From assembly GCA_032768795.1 (NCBI GenBank), contig CP136496.1, forward strand, positions 372,001 to 436,000: DNA of 64,000 nt. The letters run 5' to 3'. This document shows positions 41,910 to 54,443 of this stretch, piece by piece. Origin of the DNA: Tremella fuciformis. Taxonomy: Eukaryota > Basidiomycota > Tremellomycetes > Tremellales > Tremellaceae. Numbering within the stretch: the stretch's first letter is position 1; every line of letters begins with the position of its first letter. The translations under genes and the position numbers were made by a program. The notes beneath the pieces are model-generated. The model saw only the letters and a list, made by a program, of their open reading frames with translations. It was not told where the DNA came from and did no database searches.

Positions 41910-44269
41910 TCATGTCGGCTGCCCGCTCGGTTGAGCCTGCACCTGCTGTGGCGGTGGCTGGGGATGCGCCGGTGTCTGCGCCACTCCACCCTGATCTCTG
42001 AACCGCCTGACCACCTCGGCCACGGCGCTCTTGGCCGTATACGTCGCGCTTCTCCCTCTTGTCCCCAGCGTCCCAGGCTGCGGCATCGGATCAGGCAGGA
42101 CGGGCGGCCCCGCCGATGTCGGGCTGGACGGCTGCGTATCTCTATCCGGCACGGGCGGACCATGGCTCGTCGGCAGCCCGGAGACTTCTGGCACACCGGC
42201 CGGCGTAGGCGGCTGAGCAGTGATGAGCGGTAGACTCGGCCGGTGGTCATTGCCCAGTACAGGACTCGTCGGTCCCTGTCCACCCGTCTTTTCCCTCTCC
42301 CGATTGAGCAGCGCTCGGAATGCCGCCAGCCACTTGATCTCGTCCTCTTCGCTCGGGGCACAGAGCACGAATGTGCGTTTGGCAGTGACGATGCGGAATA
42401 TATTCTCGTCTACCTCGAGGCGCTTTTCGCGTGGGGCTGGCCGGGAACGCGAGCCTGGGACAGAGACGGATCCGACAGAAAACGTATTTTGCCGTGCGGG
42501 CGGCGAGTGGTCGGAATCTGTATCGGTTGATGAGCCGGCGGGCGAGGATGCCGACTCGAGGGCGTCCAGAACGGATGTGAGCGGTATATATCGCAGAGCA
42601 CGGTTGTCCTATAATCGTCAGCTTCTCGAGGGTCCGCCAGCTGCGACATACCATATGCGACTTCGTGTATGTCAGGCCCTGCGAGGTCAGGAAGAACCAC
42701 CGTTTCTTCCACAATTTGCGCCCGCGACCTTTGGATCGTTTCATGAGGTACCCAGACAAGATGATCTTGTTGCTGTCGACAGGACCGGCCAGGACCGCCT
42801 GCGCCGAGAACGATGATGGCTGTCCGCCTGTGGACGGACCCTGCATGGGCTGGAACGCAGCGGTCGGATCGGAGAAGTAGGGTTCGCCGTCCTCCTCGTC
42901 TGAACTGACAGGGGCACCAGGAGGCGGAACGACCAGACCACCTGCTTGAGGGGGACTCCTAGCGTAGTCGGCATTCGACGAGGCGGAACCGGCTGACGGT
43001 TCTCGTCTGCTTGATACAGCAGATACGGAGCGGCTCTGCTGGACTGACGATGGAAATCCAGTTGAGGGCATGCGTGCTGATCCGATCGGACCTGGTGATG
43101 TGGGTCCGACACCGAGCGACGCCAACTGAGAAGAGATAGAACGGGTGGCCTCTGGGGAAGGAGGACCTAGGGCTAGTCCACTCATTTGCTGTTGAAGAGG
43201 CTGAGTAGGCTGCCGGGTAGTGAAGTAGCCTTGATTTGATGCAGGTGGCGAAGAAGCGAACACTGAGCCTGATACTGAACTCTGCCAAGTACCCTGATGC
43301 GTGTCGACAGGGGTACCCTCTTGTGTCGTCCGTGATGGTATAGCGACACCCCGCTGATGGTCCCGCTTGAGGCGTTCCTCCTCTTTCTGTTCGCTCATCT
43401 TCCGGCGGACCGAGTTCACTGCCCGAACCCATTCGTCCATCTCGTCTTGGCTGTTGGCTTTGACGAGGAATGTCCGCTTCGAGGTGACAATGCCAAAGGT
43501 GAATGGGTGCTTTTTGACGGTCACCGGGGCGCAGGTATGTACGGCGTTCAGGTCGATGGCGCGGCGCAGAGAGTATTCCTGGGAGTCAAGATGCGATCTC
43601 TACCCCTCTGGATACTGACTCTGTCGTCCTTGTAGTAGGCGAGCTTGCCCGTACGCAGCACGAACCATTTCTTCTTCCATGCCTCAATGTCAGCTCAAAA
43701 GATCTGAAAGCACAGCTGACCCACCTTTCTTCTCTCCTGTTTCTTGTACAGGTACCCGCTCTTGACCATCCTCTCGCCTTCCATGCCCCTCTGCAGCTCT
43801 CCCTCTCCCTGCGCGACCTCGTCCTCACTGCCGCTAGCCTCTTCATCACCCTCTTCTACGTCCTCCAACTCCATCTCCTCGTCAAACTCGCCCCCGGACC
43901 CGGTACCCGAGCCTTTGCGTTCGGCAATAGCGCTGAGACCTCCCACACTCGGCGTCGCAGGTGTCAAGACTGGCGACGCGGGATACGTAGGCGAGGTAAA
44001 GTTGGGTGGCACAGAGGATGTCACAGAGGACGTATCAGACTCGTTGCCAGACATGGCATTCGCCGCTGCATGGTAGGCGCTCGGCGGCCCGACAGGCGGT
44101 GCTTTCTGACATGTCAGCTCTTTCCACGCACGCTCAAGGGCAAGCTGACTCGTGGTTTCCTCGGCGAGTCTTGGGTCCGTGAAGGGGCAGCGGCCGATCG
44201 AAAAGACAGCTTGCGCTCAATTTCCAGCTTCGAAGGCGGAGGAGCCGATCCTGGCTGCTGCTGCCCCAT
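41910..44269 (-). CDS. Tandem PH-domain protein
   Basis: Probable membrane/phosphoinositide-binding adaptor. Exons 44269-44150, 44105-43725, 43682-43620, 43578-42652 and 42608-41910 give 729 residues. PH1 starts KSGYLYKKQERRKAWKKKWF and ends FLVKANSQDEMDEWVRAVN. A long Ser/Pro/Gln-rich linker follows. PH2 starts SGYLMKRSKGRGRKLWKKRW and ends FVLCAPSEEDEIKWLAAFRA. PH2 holds an inserted serine-rich loop. The N-terminal 110 residues are acidic. Both PH domains keep the K-x-W-K-[KR]-[KR]-W strand and the C-terminal tryptophan. The 3' end is convergent with ERG1 (141 bp). The start at 44269 is the first ATG after a possible 5' UTR intron; an exon further upstream (44400-44500) could extend the N-terminus but has no ATG. 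Confidence 0.85.
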
Positions 44270-44728
44270 GACGGGAGATATACTGCCTATTCTTGTCAGG
44301 TTACACCCCATGACTCCACTGCTCTCGACCCACTTGATGCCATGGTCGGATGTGATGTTGACACTCTCCCGGCTGTTTCAGGGGCGCAGACCCGGACGCC
44401 TGTGGGGATGGGCGGAGTTGGGGCAACAATGCGTGCTGATTCCTCGTGCTCCCCTCGCTTCTCCCCGGGACACAGATGGCGGTGTCGTGTCCTATACTCC
44501 CCAGTGGCGATGGACTCAAGGTGAGCTGTATGAAGACAACAACTACGAGTCCACGGTGAGACCTTGATGATGTGGTTGTCTGTGCGCCGAGTGGCCCCGC
44601 TCGGACCTCCCCTGAATGCCACACGGACAGCCGCTTAATCTCCGCGCATCACGTGGCATGGGGACTGGACCGGTCCAAAGATTTCCAGTGAAGTGATCCT
44701 CTTCTCTGCAGTGTAGTTGGCTGTGGAC
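44270..44728. other. Divergent promoter; possible leader exon of the PH gene
   Basis: On the minus strand 44330-44520 is open (SPSPLGSIGHDTAIC) and can be spliced in frame to exon 1 of the PH gene, but no ATG begins it. It could be a 5' UTR exon or an N-terminal extension. The rest is the shared promoter with SUV3. Confidence 0.35.
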
Positions 44729-47259
44729 ATGTCTCTCGGAGTGGGTCTTCGGCGGGCGAGGCCACTCTGTAGGGTATGTTTATCTAACACACACCTAGCA
44801 AGGGCGGGGACGCCCTCGTCGAGACCGGCGGTCAGCCGTCTCGCCGCCGCTCGATCCTTCACCACGTCCCCGATTGTGCTTCGCAAAGGTGGACCATCAC
44901 AACCTGCTCGCAGACCAGGAAAGCCGACCTCCTCACCACGAAACCCACGAGCGCCTGTTAAAGTCTCCGTGAACGACTTCGCCAGCCCAGCTCCCCTCAC
45001 TCCGCTCGACGTCGTTCGCTTGATCCTCACCCGTCTCGACCTTTTCGCCCATTCCCAACGCCTCCACAAGAAGCTCGCCGCTTACGGTTTCTTTGCCGAG
45101 ATCGCTCGCAGCTGTTCCGAGGAGTGGTCGGCGCAGTTGATAGAGACACTCGACGATGCTCTGACTACCGATCAGGCCCGGGCCGCTCTAAGAGAAGCGC
45201 ACCTCGATACAGACCGGCTGTTGGCTCTCGATCCAGTCGAGTATGCCACCCCTCTTGAGGCGATTCTGCTCCGACATCTGCTCTCTTATTCCCTCAATCG
45301 CCCCCTGCCATCGCATCTGTCGGCCCATGTCAGCTCGATTCTCGCTGCGACCGACCTCTCCCGTCTGCCCTTTGAGGGATACAACCTGGGCGCTCGAGCC
45401 ATGTCCCGGCATTTTCACCTCCATATCGGTCCGACCAACTCAGGCAAAACTTACAACGCCCTGAAGGCACTGTCGAAGGCCGGTACTGGCGCCTACGCTG
45501 GACCTCTGCGTCTGCTCGCGCACGAAGTATGGGAGCGGCTCAATCTTGGTACCGTCGGCGATCTCAATGGCAAAGGGCGGGAATGTAACCTGCTCACTGG
45601 GGAGGAGAGGCGAGTGGTCGATCCCGATGCCGGGTTGATCAGTTGCACGGTGGAGATGTTGCCCCCCTCGAACTCTTTCAGCGAACCTTTCGACGTAGTT
45701 GTGATCGACGAGATCCAGATGCTGGGCGACCCACAACGCGGCGGAAGCTGGACGTCTGCAGTGATGGGCGTCCAGGCCAAGGAGATACATCTGTGTGGAG
45801 ACGAAACGACGGTCGAGCTGCTCAAACGCATGATTGGCTCGTTTGGCGGGGACAAGTTGACCATCAACCGATATAACCGTCTGACGCCCCTTGCCGTTGC
45901 CAACCAAAGCTTGGAGGGAGATTTGGCAGCGGTCGAACCTGGAGATTGCATTGTCACCTTCTCCCGGACGAACATTTTCAATGTCAAGCGGGATGTCGAG
46001 AAGCAGGCAGGACGCAAGTGCGCAGTGGTCTACGGTGCTTTGCCCCCCGAAACCAGAGCAGAACAGGCTAGGGACTTCAACGCTCATGACGGCCAGTCCG
46101 AAGTTCTGGTTGCCTCGGATGCTGTGGGGATGGGTCTGAACTTGTTCGTCTGCCCTCAGAGTACCCTTTGCCGTGAAGCTCACTCGGCAGAAAAATTCGC
46201 CGGATGATTTTCGAGTCTCTGCACAAGTACAACGGCAAGACAGACGTCCCGCTGGCTTTGACCCAGATTAAACAGATTGCAGGCAGAGCCGGACGATTTG
46301 GCATGTCTCCTGCTACGTCGACCGCTATCCAAGAGCCGCGAATTGATGCCGAACGACCATCACTCATTGCGCCCGACGAGAAGCCTGCTGGTGGTGGTAT
46401 CGTCACGACTCTGCACGAGGCGGACTTGCCGATCCTGCGCCAGCTACTCCCGATGCCCTTGCCCTCCATCTCGCAAGCCGTCCTTGATGTCCCGTTCGAC
46501 ACACTAGCTCGCTTATCTTCGTTACTTCCACCAAGCACGGCCTTTGCCGACCTGCTCGATCACCTCTCTTCGCTCATCCTACCACCACGCGACACCGTGC
46601 TCAGCTCGCAACACCACAAGCTGCCACTAGCCGAGGTGCTTGAACCCATGCGCAAAGACCTCTCACTCGGCGATCTTGACCTGTTCACTTTTAGCCCCGT
46701 CAGCGTCCGTGATCCTCGAGCCGTCGCGATCTTCCGCCTCCTCGTCGAGACATTCGCCGCAGAGAACGTCGTGCTCGTCGACGACATTTTCCGCCCGTCC
46801 GGCCTGCTGGGCTTGCTGAAAGAGGTCGAAGACGCGTGCAAAGATTTCGCGGCTCAAACAGCCCGGTCAACATCTGGACAGAAAGGGTTTCCAACGCCGT
46901 TTGTACCGAGCGTTCTCATCACCTCGTTGCCCAGCCTCGAGACGCTGCACAAGGCCTTGGTGCTGTACATCTGGCTCAGCTACCGCGTCGAAGTCAGCTT
47001 CCCTGAGCGAGACAAAGCCGTAGCGTACAAAGAGCGCGCAGAGGTGGTGTTGGAGAAATGCCTCGAGAATCTTCCTGGGCTCAAGAGGAGGCGGGTCAAG
47101 GGGATGACCAACAATCAAAAAGCAGGGACTTTCATGGGCCAGCTGGGCGGTCTGGGCAAGCAGCAAACGAAGAAGATTCAGTACGAGGATCACACGTCCG
47201 GGAGGAAGAACCAGCTGCGCGAGGCGTGGCGGAACGTAGCGGTCGTGCGGGGCAAGTAG
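44729..47259 (+). CDS. SUV3: Mitochondrial ATP-dependent RNA helicase SUV3
   Basis: DExH/Ski2-like helicase of the mitochondrial RNA degradosome, partner of the exoribonuclease Dss1. Exons 44729-46143 and 46191-47259 give 827 residues; the 47-nt intron restores GLNLKIRRMIFESLHKYNG. The N-terminus is arginine-rich and free of acidic residues (MSLGVGLRRARPLCR), a mitochondrial presequence. Motif I GPTNSGKT near 234, DEIQ near 326, LCGDET, TFSRTNIF, VASDAVGMGLNL and QIAGRAGRFG near 500. The C-terminal SUV3 domain ends in a lysine-rich tail. Starts divergent from the PH gene. Confidence 0.95.
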
Positions 47260-47530
47260 CCTCTTCCATCATCAATCATTAGCATCGTCGCACACATGCA
47301 TCGCTCCTTGTTGTACGCCCTCAGCTGCATCGTAGAGCAGCTCACCAGCTCCCCCACGAAGAAGACAGAAGACAGCGGCCCATCCTGCGGGACATGTCAC
47401 TTCCCATCTCCCAGCGACAAGCCAAACAGAAAAGACGAGCCACGCGGCGCGTTGTCCATCTTTCATCTTTCATCATCTTTCGTACTTTTTTTCCTCGCCC
47501 ATCTCTGTTGCGGTCCAGCGTGGAAGAGAG

Positions 47531-48652
47531 ATGTCGTTCCAGCCCCCCAAAGCGCTCACGCAGCTCCTGGCGGCCGACAAGCTGCCGGCGTGGTTCCCGC
47601 TGCACCACTTCAACGAGCCGGCGTACAATTACAAGACGGGCCTCGACGTGGTCGATATGAAGAAGCCGAGTTTGTGGATCGCCGTGGGGATGGTCGTGTT
47701 CAACCCGGTCTTCTGGAACTGCGTCGCGAGGAATGGTGAGTAGTCAGCGAGCGCAGCGAGCCGGCGTCCTCCCCTGTCCTCCCCTGCTCCCCCCGCCTCA
47801 GACGAGCAGCTGGTGGCAGGAGCTCGTGTGTCGAATGATATCGTGTGATGGCGCTGATAGCAGAATTCCACAACAAGACCCTCACAAAGGTCTTCCGCTC
47901 GCCGTACATCGGGTGCTACGTGCTCGCAGTGACCATCTTCTCTCTCGGCATCCTGCGCGACGGCCTGTGCGTCTCCTCATCCAATGAAACTCCGGGGTGG
48001 GAGCTGATGACAGCGTCGAGAAAGCCCTGCGGGACCAGCCGCAGCTCGCGGTCCTCGCCCATCCCGGTGCCAAAGCCGCCGGTTGGGCTCTGCTCGGGCT
48101 GGGACAGCTCTTCGTCATCACCTCCATTTATGCTTTGGGCATCACTGGCACCTACCTCGGGGACTACTTTGGGATCCTCATGTCCCACCGCGTCACCTCG
48201 TTCCCCTTCAACGTGCTCAGCGACCCGATGTACGTCGGGTCCACCCTGGCTTTCCTCGGCGGCGCTATTCTGTGAGCTTCACCTCGACTTCATTATGAAA
48301 AGGAATGTTAACGAATGGTAGGTACCAGTCGCCCGTCGGCATCGCCCTCTCGGGCTTTGTGTGGATCGTCTACGCCATTGCGCTGCGCTTCGAGGGCCCG
48401 TTCACCGACAAGATCTACTCGGCCAAGCACAAGAAGGCCACTGTCTCGGTGCCCAGCACGCCCTCGCGGAAGAGCGCCCGAATTGCGTCCCAGTCGAACG
48501 CCTCGGCGAGCGAGAAGGAGGACGGCCCGGCCAGTGTCGCAGCGACCCCGCGGACGAGGAGAAAGGTCAGCGAGCTCAGGGCGGTCGACAGTCCCGCGCG
48601 CGCGACGCGCAGCAGGAGCAAAGGCCGCCTGAGCGGTAGCGAGGCGGAGTAG
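47531..48652 (+). CDS. OPI3: Phospholipid N-methyltransferase (PEMT/Opi3 type)
   Basis: Integral ER enzyme that methylates phosphatidyl-mono/dimethylethanolamine to phosphatidylcholine with S-adenosylmethionine. Four exons, 47531-47735, 47864-47966, 48014-48271 and 48322-48652, give 298 residues. The first intron is unusually long (128 nt). Four or more hydrophobic segments; the family motif region reads SHRVTSFPFNVLSDPMYVGS, followed by LYQSPVGIALSGFVWIVYAI. Typical Opi3 proteins end soon after this; here a tail of about 75 Ser/Arg/Lys-rich residues follows (TPSRKSARIASQ, TRSRSKGR), probably cytosolic and phosphorylatable. Confidence 0.93.
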
Positions 48653-49021
48653 GTCACTGGCAACGCCAGAGATCGTGGCGATGTGGAGGCAGGGAGTGGG
48701 AAGGGGGAAGGGGAGGAAGGGAGATGAGCGCCGATGACGGATGGAGAAGGGGCAGGAGGACGAAGCAGCGAGGCGACTAAAGAGGGTGGTCGCGAAGGGG
48801 CAGGTGGAGATCTCGCCGAGGAGAAACGCACGCAACGAAGAGTAAGAATATACCCAGACCGATATACCCTGTAGAACATACCTACCGGTGTCTCAACGAT
48901 ACCGTACCTCCATACCCCTTCTCCCCCGTCACCCCGGAGCCTGGGATACCCTAGACCTCTGTCGAGAGTGCAAGATGGGCAGCCGCATTCACCTGCGATG
49001 TACGAGTATCTACCTCAATAG
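48653..49021. other. Convergent 3' region
   Basis: Lies between the stop codons of the methyltransferase and the PPR gene. Purine-rich; no gene. Confidence 0.5.
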
Positions 49022-51445
49022 CTACGTGCGCCGGTGGATGGACGCTCGCGTCTCTACGATCCCCCTCACGTCGTCCCACCACTCCGGAAAGGCGCGCCGT
49101 ATTGCGCCCTGCACCTTGCGCCAATTGATGGGATCCCTCCAGCTGAATTTGAGCACGACCTCCACCATCCCGCGCGTCGCCTCGCCCTTCTCGCCCTGCG
49201 CCAACACCTCCGCCAGCGCCTCTTGCAGGAAGCCTAATCGGCACAGGCACTCGATCCACGTTTCGCGCACTTTCGGCGTGACGAGATCGTGTCGCTCTGC
49301 CCAGCGCCAGATCTTTCGTGCGCGTCGGGGAGCCTCGGCGAACCCGCACGCGTCAAGGGCGATGTTGATGGACGGCTGATACATTGCTCTGACAAGTTCG
49401 GGGTGTGCTTGTTCTTCCCGCGGGCGCCGAAGAACGATCTCGTCCCATACTTCGAAGGCCTCACCGTATGCGGCCACACGAGCATAGGCGTCCATCAGAG
49501 CGTTGAGCAACGCGATGTCCACGTCCACTTCTGGGTCCAGCCGGATGAGCGCGTGAATATCCCGGATGCCCCGCAGCAGACTGAGGAGTTTTTGTTCTCG
49601 GTACAACGGATCACTGGACGATTTTCGAGATTGTCGAGCAGCTTGACCGTATGACGAGAGTAGAGATGCCAACACCACCGAACCGGGCCGGTAGCCCGCC
49701 ATACGCATGTCCTTCACGATCTCCAGATAGAGCGTTGGCGGGGCGAATGACGATCGGTCCCACGTTAGCTTGAGGAATGCCGTGAGTATCTTTATATAAG
49801 CCGAGGCGTCCAGTGCGGACGGGTCCAAGGCATAGAAATGGGCGTAGATCTGAAAGGCGCCCAGATGGTCGGACGCAGCGGCCATCAGGCTGAGCATGAG
49901 AGATGTGCGAGTCTGCTGCGGAATAGGTAGCCGGCGAGGGCGCATGTCAGTCAATAGCGACATCGCGAAGGCGTGTGGGTCGACGGTGATGTCGGGTGAT
50001 CGCGGATTTCGCCCGCAAGCTGCGAGAAGGGACTGATACATGAAGACGAGCTGCCGACTTGTAGCGTTTCCAGCGAGCGGGGATCCAATGAAGTCGTCGT
50101 AAACCCTTTTGGCTTCAGCGAGTGGAGCAGGCTGCGCAAACGTAAGAGCCCGAATGATTGGCAAGACCAGAGTGAGTTCAAGGTCGATGTGGTGAGACCG
50201 CAGCTGGTCGTACAAGGTCATCACCAGATCCGGTTGCCGCTGAATCGCCGCGACCATCTGTACGACCGTCGATGTTTCTACCTGGTTCCAGTCGAGCCAG
50301 TCGGCGTTGCGCAGAAAGCCTACGAGGCAGGGCCCGTCTTTGACCTCGCCACTTGTCAGGGCCTCTCGCAAGCGGTCTCCTGCACGAGACTCTCGCGCAC
50401 CTTGAGAGACGTCCGCGACCGTATCAGTGGTCGCCTCCAAGCCCTCGAGGGCTCCCAATGCCGCCTCCAATTCCATGGCTGCCTCCCTCATGCTCTCGGA
50501 CCACGTCCGAAACATTGACCAGCCTTTGTACTGCTTCTTTGCAAGATCCAGCTCTCCCAGCTGCACGCGAAGCAGCAACAGCTCCGCTTGTCCCTCGAGA
50601 TCCAGTCGCATGTCCGCCGCCTTCATCTCCTCCCGAGCCTGCGTCATCTTGAGGGTTTTCTCCTCAGGCGGCATTGTGGCATGAAGGCGAAGGTATCTGA
50701 AGAATGCTGTGAATTGTGGAGGTCCGAGTCGTCCTTCAGCACGGCACCGGTTGAATATGGCCTCAAAAGCCTCGGGAGGGTGGTCCAGTGCCGTGTCGAG
50801 AATCGCCTTCCAGGCTTCTTGATTGGCATTTCCAGCAATGAGAGACGCCTCTTCCGCGAGACCAGCCCGAATCAGGCTTTTGACAAGATGTTGGCGATGG
50901 TGGACTGAGGGCTCGTAGCCGAATACATCTGTGAGATCTGTAAAAATCTTTCGCTGAAAACTGAGAACCGCTGGGTCGGACGAGGTGGACGATGAGGGGA
51001 GGCCCTCTAGCGCTCTCGATAGGGCGTGAAGTTCGCTAGCGAAAAGATGAGCCTCAGGGGATGGGCCGGATATGATAGAGTCGTATAGCCTTTGTGCTTC
51101 TGCCAAGTCGGCATCGGCCACAGCGGAGAGCAGTTCGTCTAATTTGGAAGGGGGCTCATATGGGATTGGCTCTTGCGATGGGGACGGCGGGGACCTGCGG
51201 GAGAAGAAAGAGCCGAGCGGAGTTAACAGGGAGGAAGATGAGACTTGACGATGTTGAGAAACGGACGACACTAGCCTCGTTGGGGTCGGCAACGACTGAC
51301 ATGTCAGCTAAACCACTCAGCAGATCCAGCTGAAATTTACCGAGCTCGACGTCCCAAGGTCAGGGGACCAACGTCCTCGCAAGTGCACAGAAGCATGTCG
51401 TCGGAGCGCCAGAGCCTGCGGCGAGACTCTCGCGTGGAACGGCAT
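49022..51445 (-). CDS. Mitochondrial PPR-repeat protein
   Basis: Probable RNA-binding factor of mitochondrial transcripts or ribosomes. Exons 51445-51341 and 51295-49022 give 792 residues with a 45-nt intron ending GCTGACATGTCAG. Without the short first exon there is no ATG; with it the N-terminus reads MPFHARVSPQALALRRHASV, a good presequence. The body consists of paired helices of PPR/TPR type, for example LAEAKRVYDDF, ALLNALMDAYARVAAYGEAF and ETWIECLCRLGFLQEALAEV. Which transcript it acts on cannot be told. Family-level assignment only. Confidence 0.75.
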
Positions 51446-51626
51446 GCCTCTCGTTGCGATTACCAGCTGAAGGATGAAACAACAGTGGTTTGGCCGAAAT
51501 TCCATCAATTGAGAGATGGACTGGCGGAGATGCGTCAAAGTCCGGCCGATAACGCGCTCGGCTCCAGCGGTGACGAGCACGCTGTTTCTGATAGCGACCA
51601 CGACATAGTCAGCTACAGTTGGCATC

Positions 51627-52906
51627 ATGGCGCCCGCGCCGCCGCTGGACATCGACTTGCACGTGCGCTATATACAGAATCTGGACAAGGTCAGCCGCTC
51701 CCGTCTTCCAGCTATGCTCCCTGGTTCATGGATGTCTGCAGATTGCCAGCTAACCCGAGCAGAAGAAAGACCTGGCATATCACCTTACAGAGCACCTCCG
51801 AGTCAATGGCGTCTACTGGGGCCTCACAGCGCTGTGCATCATGGGCCGCCATGACGCTCTTGATCGGGAAGAGATGATCCTTTACGTCCTCAGCTGCTGG
51901 GATGACGAGGCAGGTACATCTTGGTGAGCTCTTGTAGAGCTAAGCTGATGCAGAAGGGACATTCGGCGCTCACCCGGGGCACGACGGGCACATCCTCGGC
52001 ACCCTCTCCGCCATCCAAATTCTCGCTATCCAATCTGCCCTTGACAGAATAGACACCGACCGTGTTGTTGCTTTCCTTCTATCGCTCGTCTCGCCAGAGG
52101 GCGAAGTTGCAGGTGACCAGTTCGGCGAGCGGGATACGCGGTTTTCGTATATTCTCCTCAATGCGCTCTCGCTTCTTGGAAGAATGGACGATTTGAGACG
52201 GCTGTACGATGGACGCGGGGTGGAGTTGATCGTGGAGCACATCAGGAGCTGTATGAACTTTGACGGTGGTTTTGGAACGCAGAAAGGCGCCGAAAGTCAT
52301 GGCGGACAAGGTGCGTTCGAGCTTGAGTATCTGGGCAAACGAAGCTGAGCGACAGTGTGGGTGTGTGTGGCTGCACTGGCTCTGACGGACCGGCTGGATC
52401 TGGTCGACAGAGATCTTCTGGGAGCTTGGATATCCGAGAGGCAACTGCCTAATGGGGGATTGAATGGCCGTCCAGAGAAACTGGAAGATGTGAGTGGTGC
52501 ACTCGTGACGCGATGCTGGCTTAATCTAATGTGCAGGTATGTTACTCTTGGTGGCAGCTCGCAGCAAGTAGCATTATCGGCCGGTTGCACTGGATCGACC
52601 GGGACAAGCTGATTGACTTCATCTTATCTGCGCAGGTGAGCCCGTCCAGATTTGCGATCTTATTTAGAGGCTGATGGACAGGACCTGGACGACGGTGGAA
52701 TAGCTGACCGGCCGGGAGACTGGGTAGACGTCTTCCATACTTGCTTCGGCGTTGCTGGTCTTTCCCTCGTCGGCTATCCCGGACTCGACGATGTTGATCC
52801 CCTCTTCTGCATGCCGGCAAGCGTCATCGATAGACTGGGCTTGAGGAAGCCCTACACAACATTACCCCGCATGAGCTCATACCCATCGCCAAAGTCACAA
52901 TCATGA
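51627..52906 (+). CDS. BET2: Rab geranylgeranyltransferase (type II) beta subunit
   Basis: Catalytic zinc subunit that adds geranylgeranyl groups to the C-terminal cysteines of Rab GTPases presented by the escort protein. Six exons (51627-51689, 51763-51913, 51954-52310, 52356-52489, 52537-52635, 52682-52906) give 342 residues, normal for the family. Barrel repeats are visible: [49 protein letters not shown]. Zinc ligands: Asp and Cys in EDVCYSWW and His in [14 protein letters not shown]. It ends with a short Ser/Pro tail. This enzyme handles Rab proteins, not CaaX boxes, so it is not a partner candidate for the family A proteins. Divergent from the PPR gene. Confidence 0.95.
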
Positions 52907-52965
52907 TCATGTACAATATGCATCTGTCTGTTGCCATGCCTACATGTCTTCTGCACCGGACCTGC

Positions 52966-54170
52966 CTACTGCACTCCGCTGTCACCCCCTGGGGCAGATG
53001 CACCGCCGGCTACCGGAGCGCTTGGAGTCTGGGTGCCGCTCGGCGCTGCGCTGGAGCCCATGGCCATGCTGGCCTGTCCTGCCTGAGTAGCCGCAATGCG
53101 CTGCCTCTTGCGCTCTGCCTCTGCCTCCTTCTCTGCCTCGATGCCAGCGACAATCTGCTCAATTTGGCTTTGCTCGAGGTTCTGAGGATCAATTGCTCTG
53201 CTTGCTGATCTGCACATTGACTGACGGTGATCTTGCCATACTCTTCCATCACGCTGATTTCGATATTCTTGGCGCCAGTCTGTACCACTTCCAGCAGACT
53301 CTTCACGGTCAACTTGATGGCCTCGTCCCGCTCGAGCGTGTCGACGTAGTTCTTCTCCAAGAACTCGCGAACAGTCTTTGACGATCGACCGATCGCGCAG
53401 GCCTATCACTCAGCTTGTTTAAGCGAAGCTTGGAAGCTGGCACACTTTCCACGCGTTGTAGATGCCTGACGGCTCCGTCTGATACAGCCGGGGTATCGCG
53501 TCGTTTGGGTCAAAACCGACGATGAGAGTTGAGATACCGAAAGGTCGCACACCACCTGATTGCGTGTATTTCTGTTCGTCAGCTAAGAATTTTCTGTGGA
53601 TCTCAAAGCTGACTTGTTGGATCCCCGCGATGTATTTTGTGATGTATTCTACGCTGACGGGATCTTCGACGGTGAGTCGGTGTGATTGGGCCTCGATACG
53701 TGCCTTGTCGATGAGTATACGACCGTCCGCCGTCAGACCTTCTTCGTCAACTGCGAAAATGGTTTCGGAAGGAATGCTTACCGGCGAAGGCAATGCAAAT
53801 GTGGTCGTCCAGCATGGCGACTTTACGGACTGTCCTGGGATCTTGCAGCTGCAGAGCCGTCTTCTTCTCCACACCGAGGACAACACATTTCTTCCCGCGA
53901 ACGCCAACCTGGTATTGAGACGCATTCTAGATGCAAGGGGAAGCAGCTCACAGCGCATGTCCCTCTTCGAACAGCCTCGAGGGCGTATTCTACCTGGAAC
54001 AGCTATGTGGTGAGCCCAGAGTACGCTTGATGACGAGCAACTCACATGTCCATCAGGAGAAAAGACAGTTAGCGCTGCGCATCAGCATCGGGCTCCCGAC
54101 ATCTCCTGCGTTGCCTTGCGCTGCTTCTGCCACAATGAAGCAACTCACCTCGGTCGTAAGATCTCGACAT
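52966..54170 (-). CDS. PRE6: 20S proteasome subunit alpha4 (Pre6/PSMA7)
   Basis: Non-catalytic outer-ring subunit of the 20S proteasome. Eight exons (54170-54149, 54074-54046, 54002-53952, 53908-53782, 53738-53614, 53571-53446, 53402-53226, 53181-52966) give 290 residues. N-terminus [20 protein letters not shown] with the alpha-subunit signature and [51 protein letters not shown]: matches the alpha4 type. A C-terminal extension of about 60 residues rich in Ala, Ser, Pro and Gly follows the charged helix; the family usually ends near 250. Introns 42-44 nt except the first (74). A small Helitron begins about 270 bp upstream of the start. Confidence 0.95.
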
Positions 54171-54443
54171 GATGTGGGGGTTGCTCGGGAGGGAAAGGGA
54201 TTTGGAGGAGCTTGGCACTTGCTGTGCCGATAGGACCGCCTCTTGTAGATGCTTCGGACTCGAATTGCCCAGCTAGCAAGGCGCAATGTCACTGTCAGAT
54301 GTCCAATGGAGCAAAGGTTGAAAGCATACCACCTCGAAGCGCATCATCATCGTTGCGAGACGCGCGAGCTTGCTGTCACGTGGCCAAGACTATTCGGGCT
54401 CCCCCCACTTACTGCCTCGTGGTCTTCGTCAACAGCCAAGTTA

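Noticed and set aside
44759..44803. A 25-nt intron (GTATGT to CCTAG) near the SUV3 start
   Set aside because: Too short for splicing here, and the frame is open through it.
51627..52906. BET2 as the enzyme that modifies the family A CaaX proteins
   Set aside because: Type II transferase acts on Rab proteins with double cysteines; CaaX boxes are served by other transferases not in this window.
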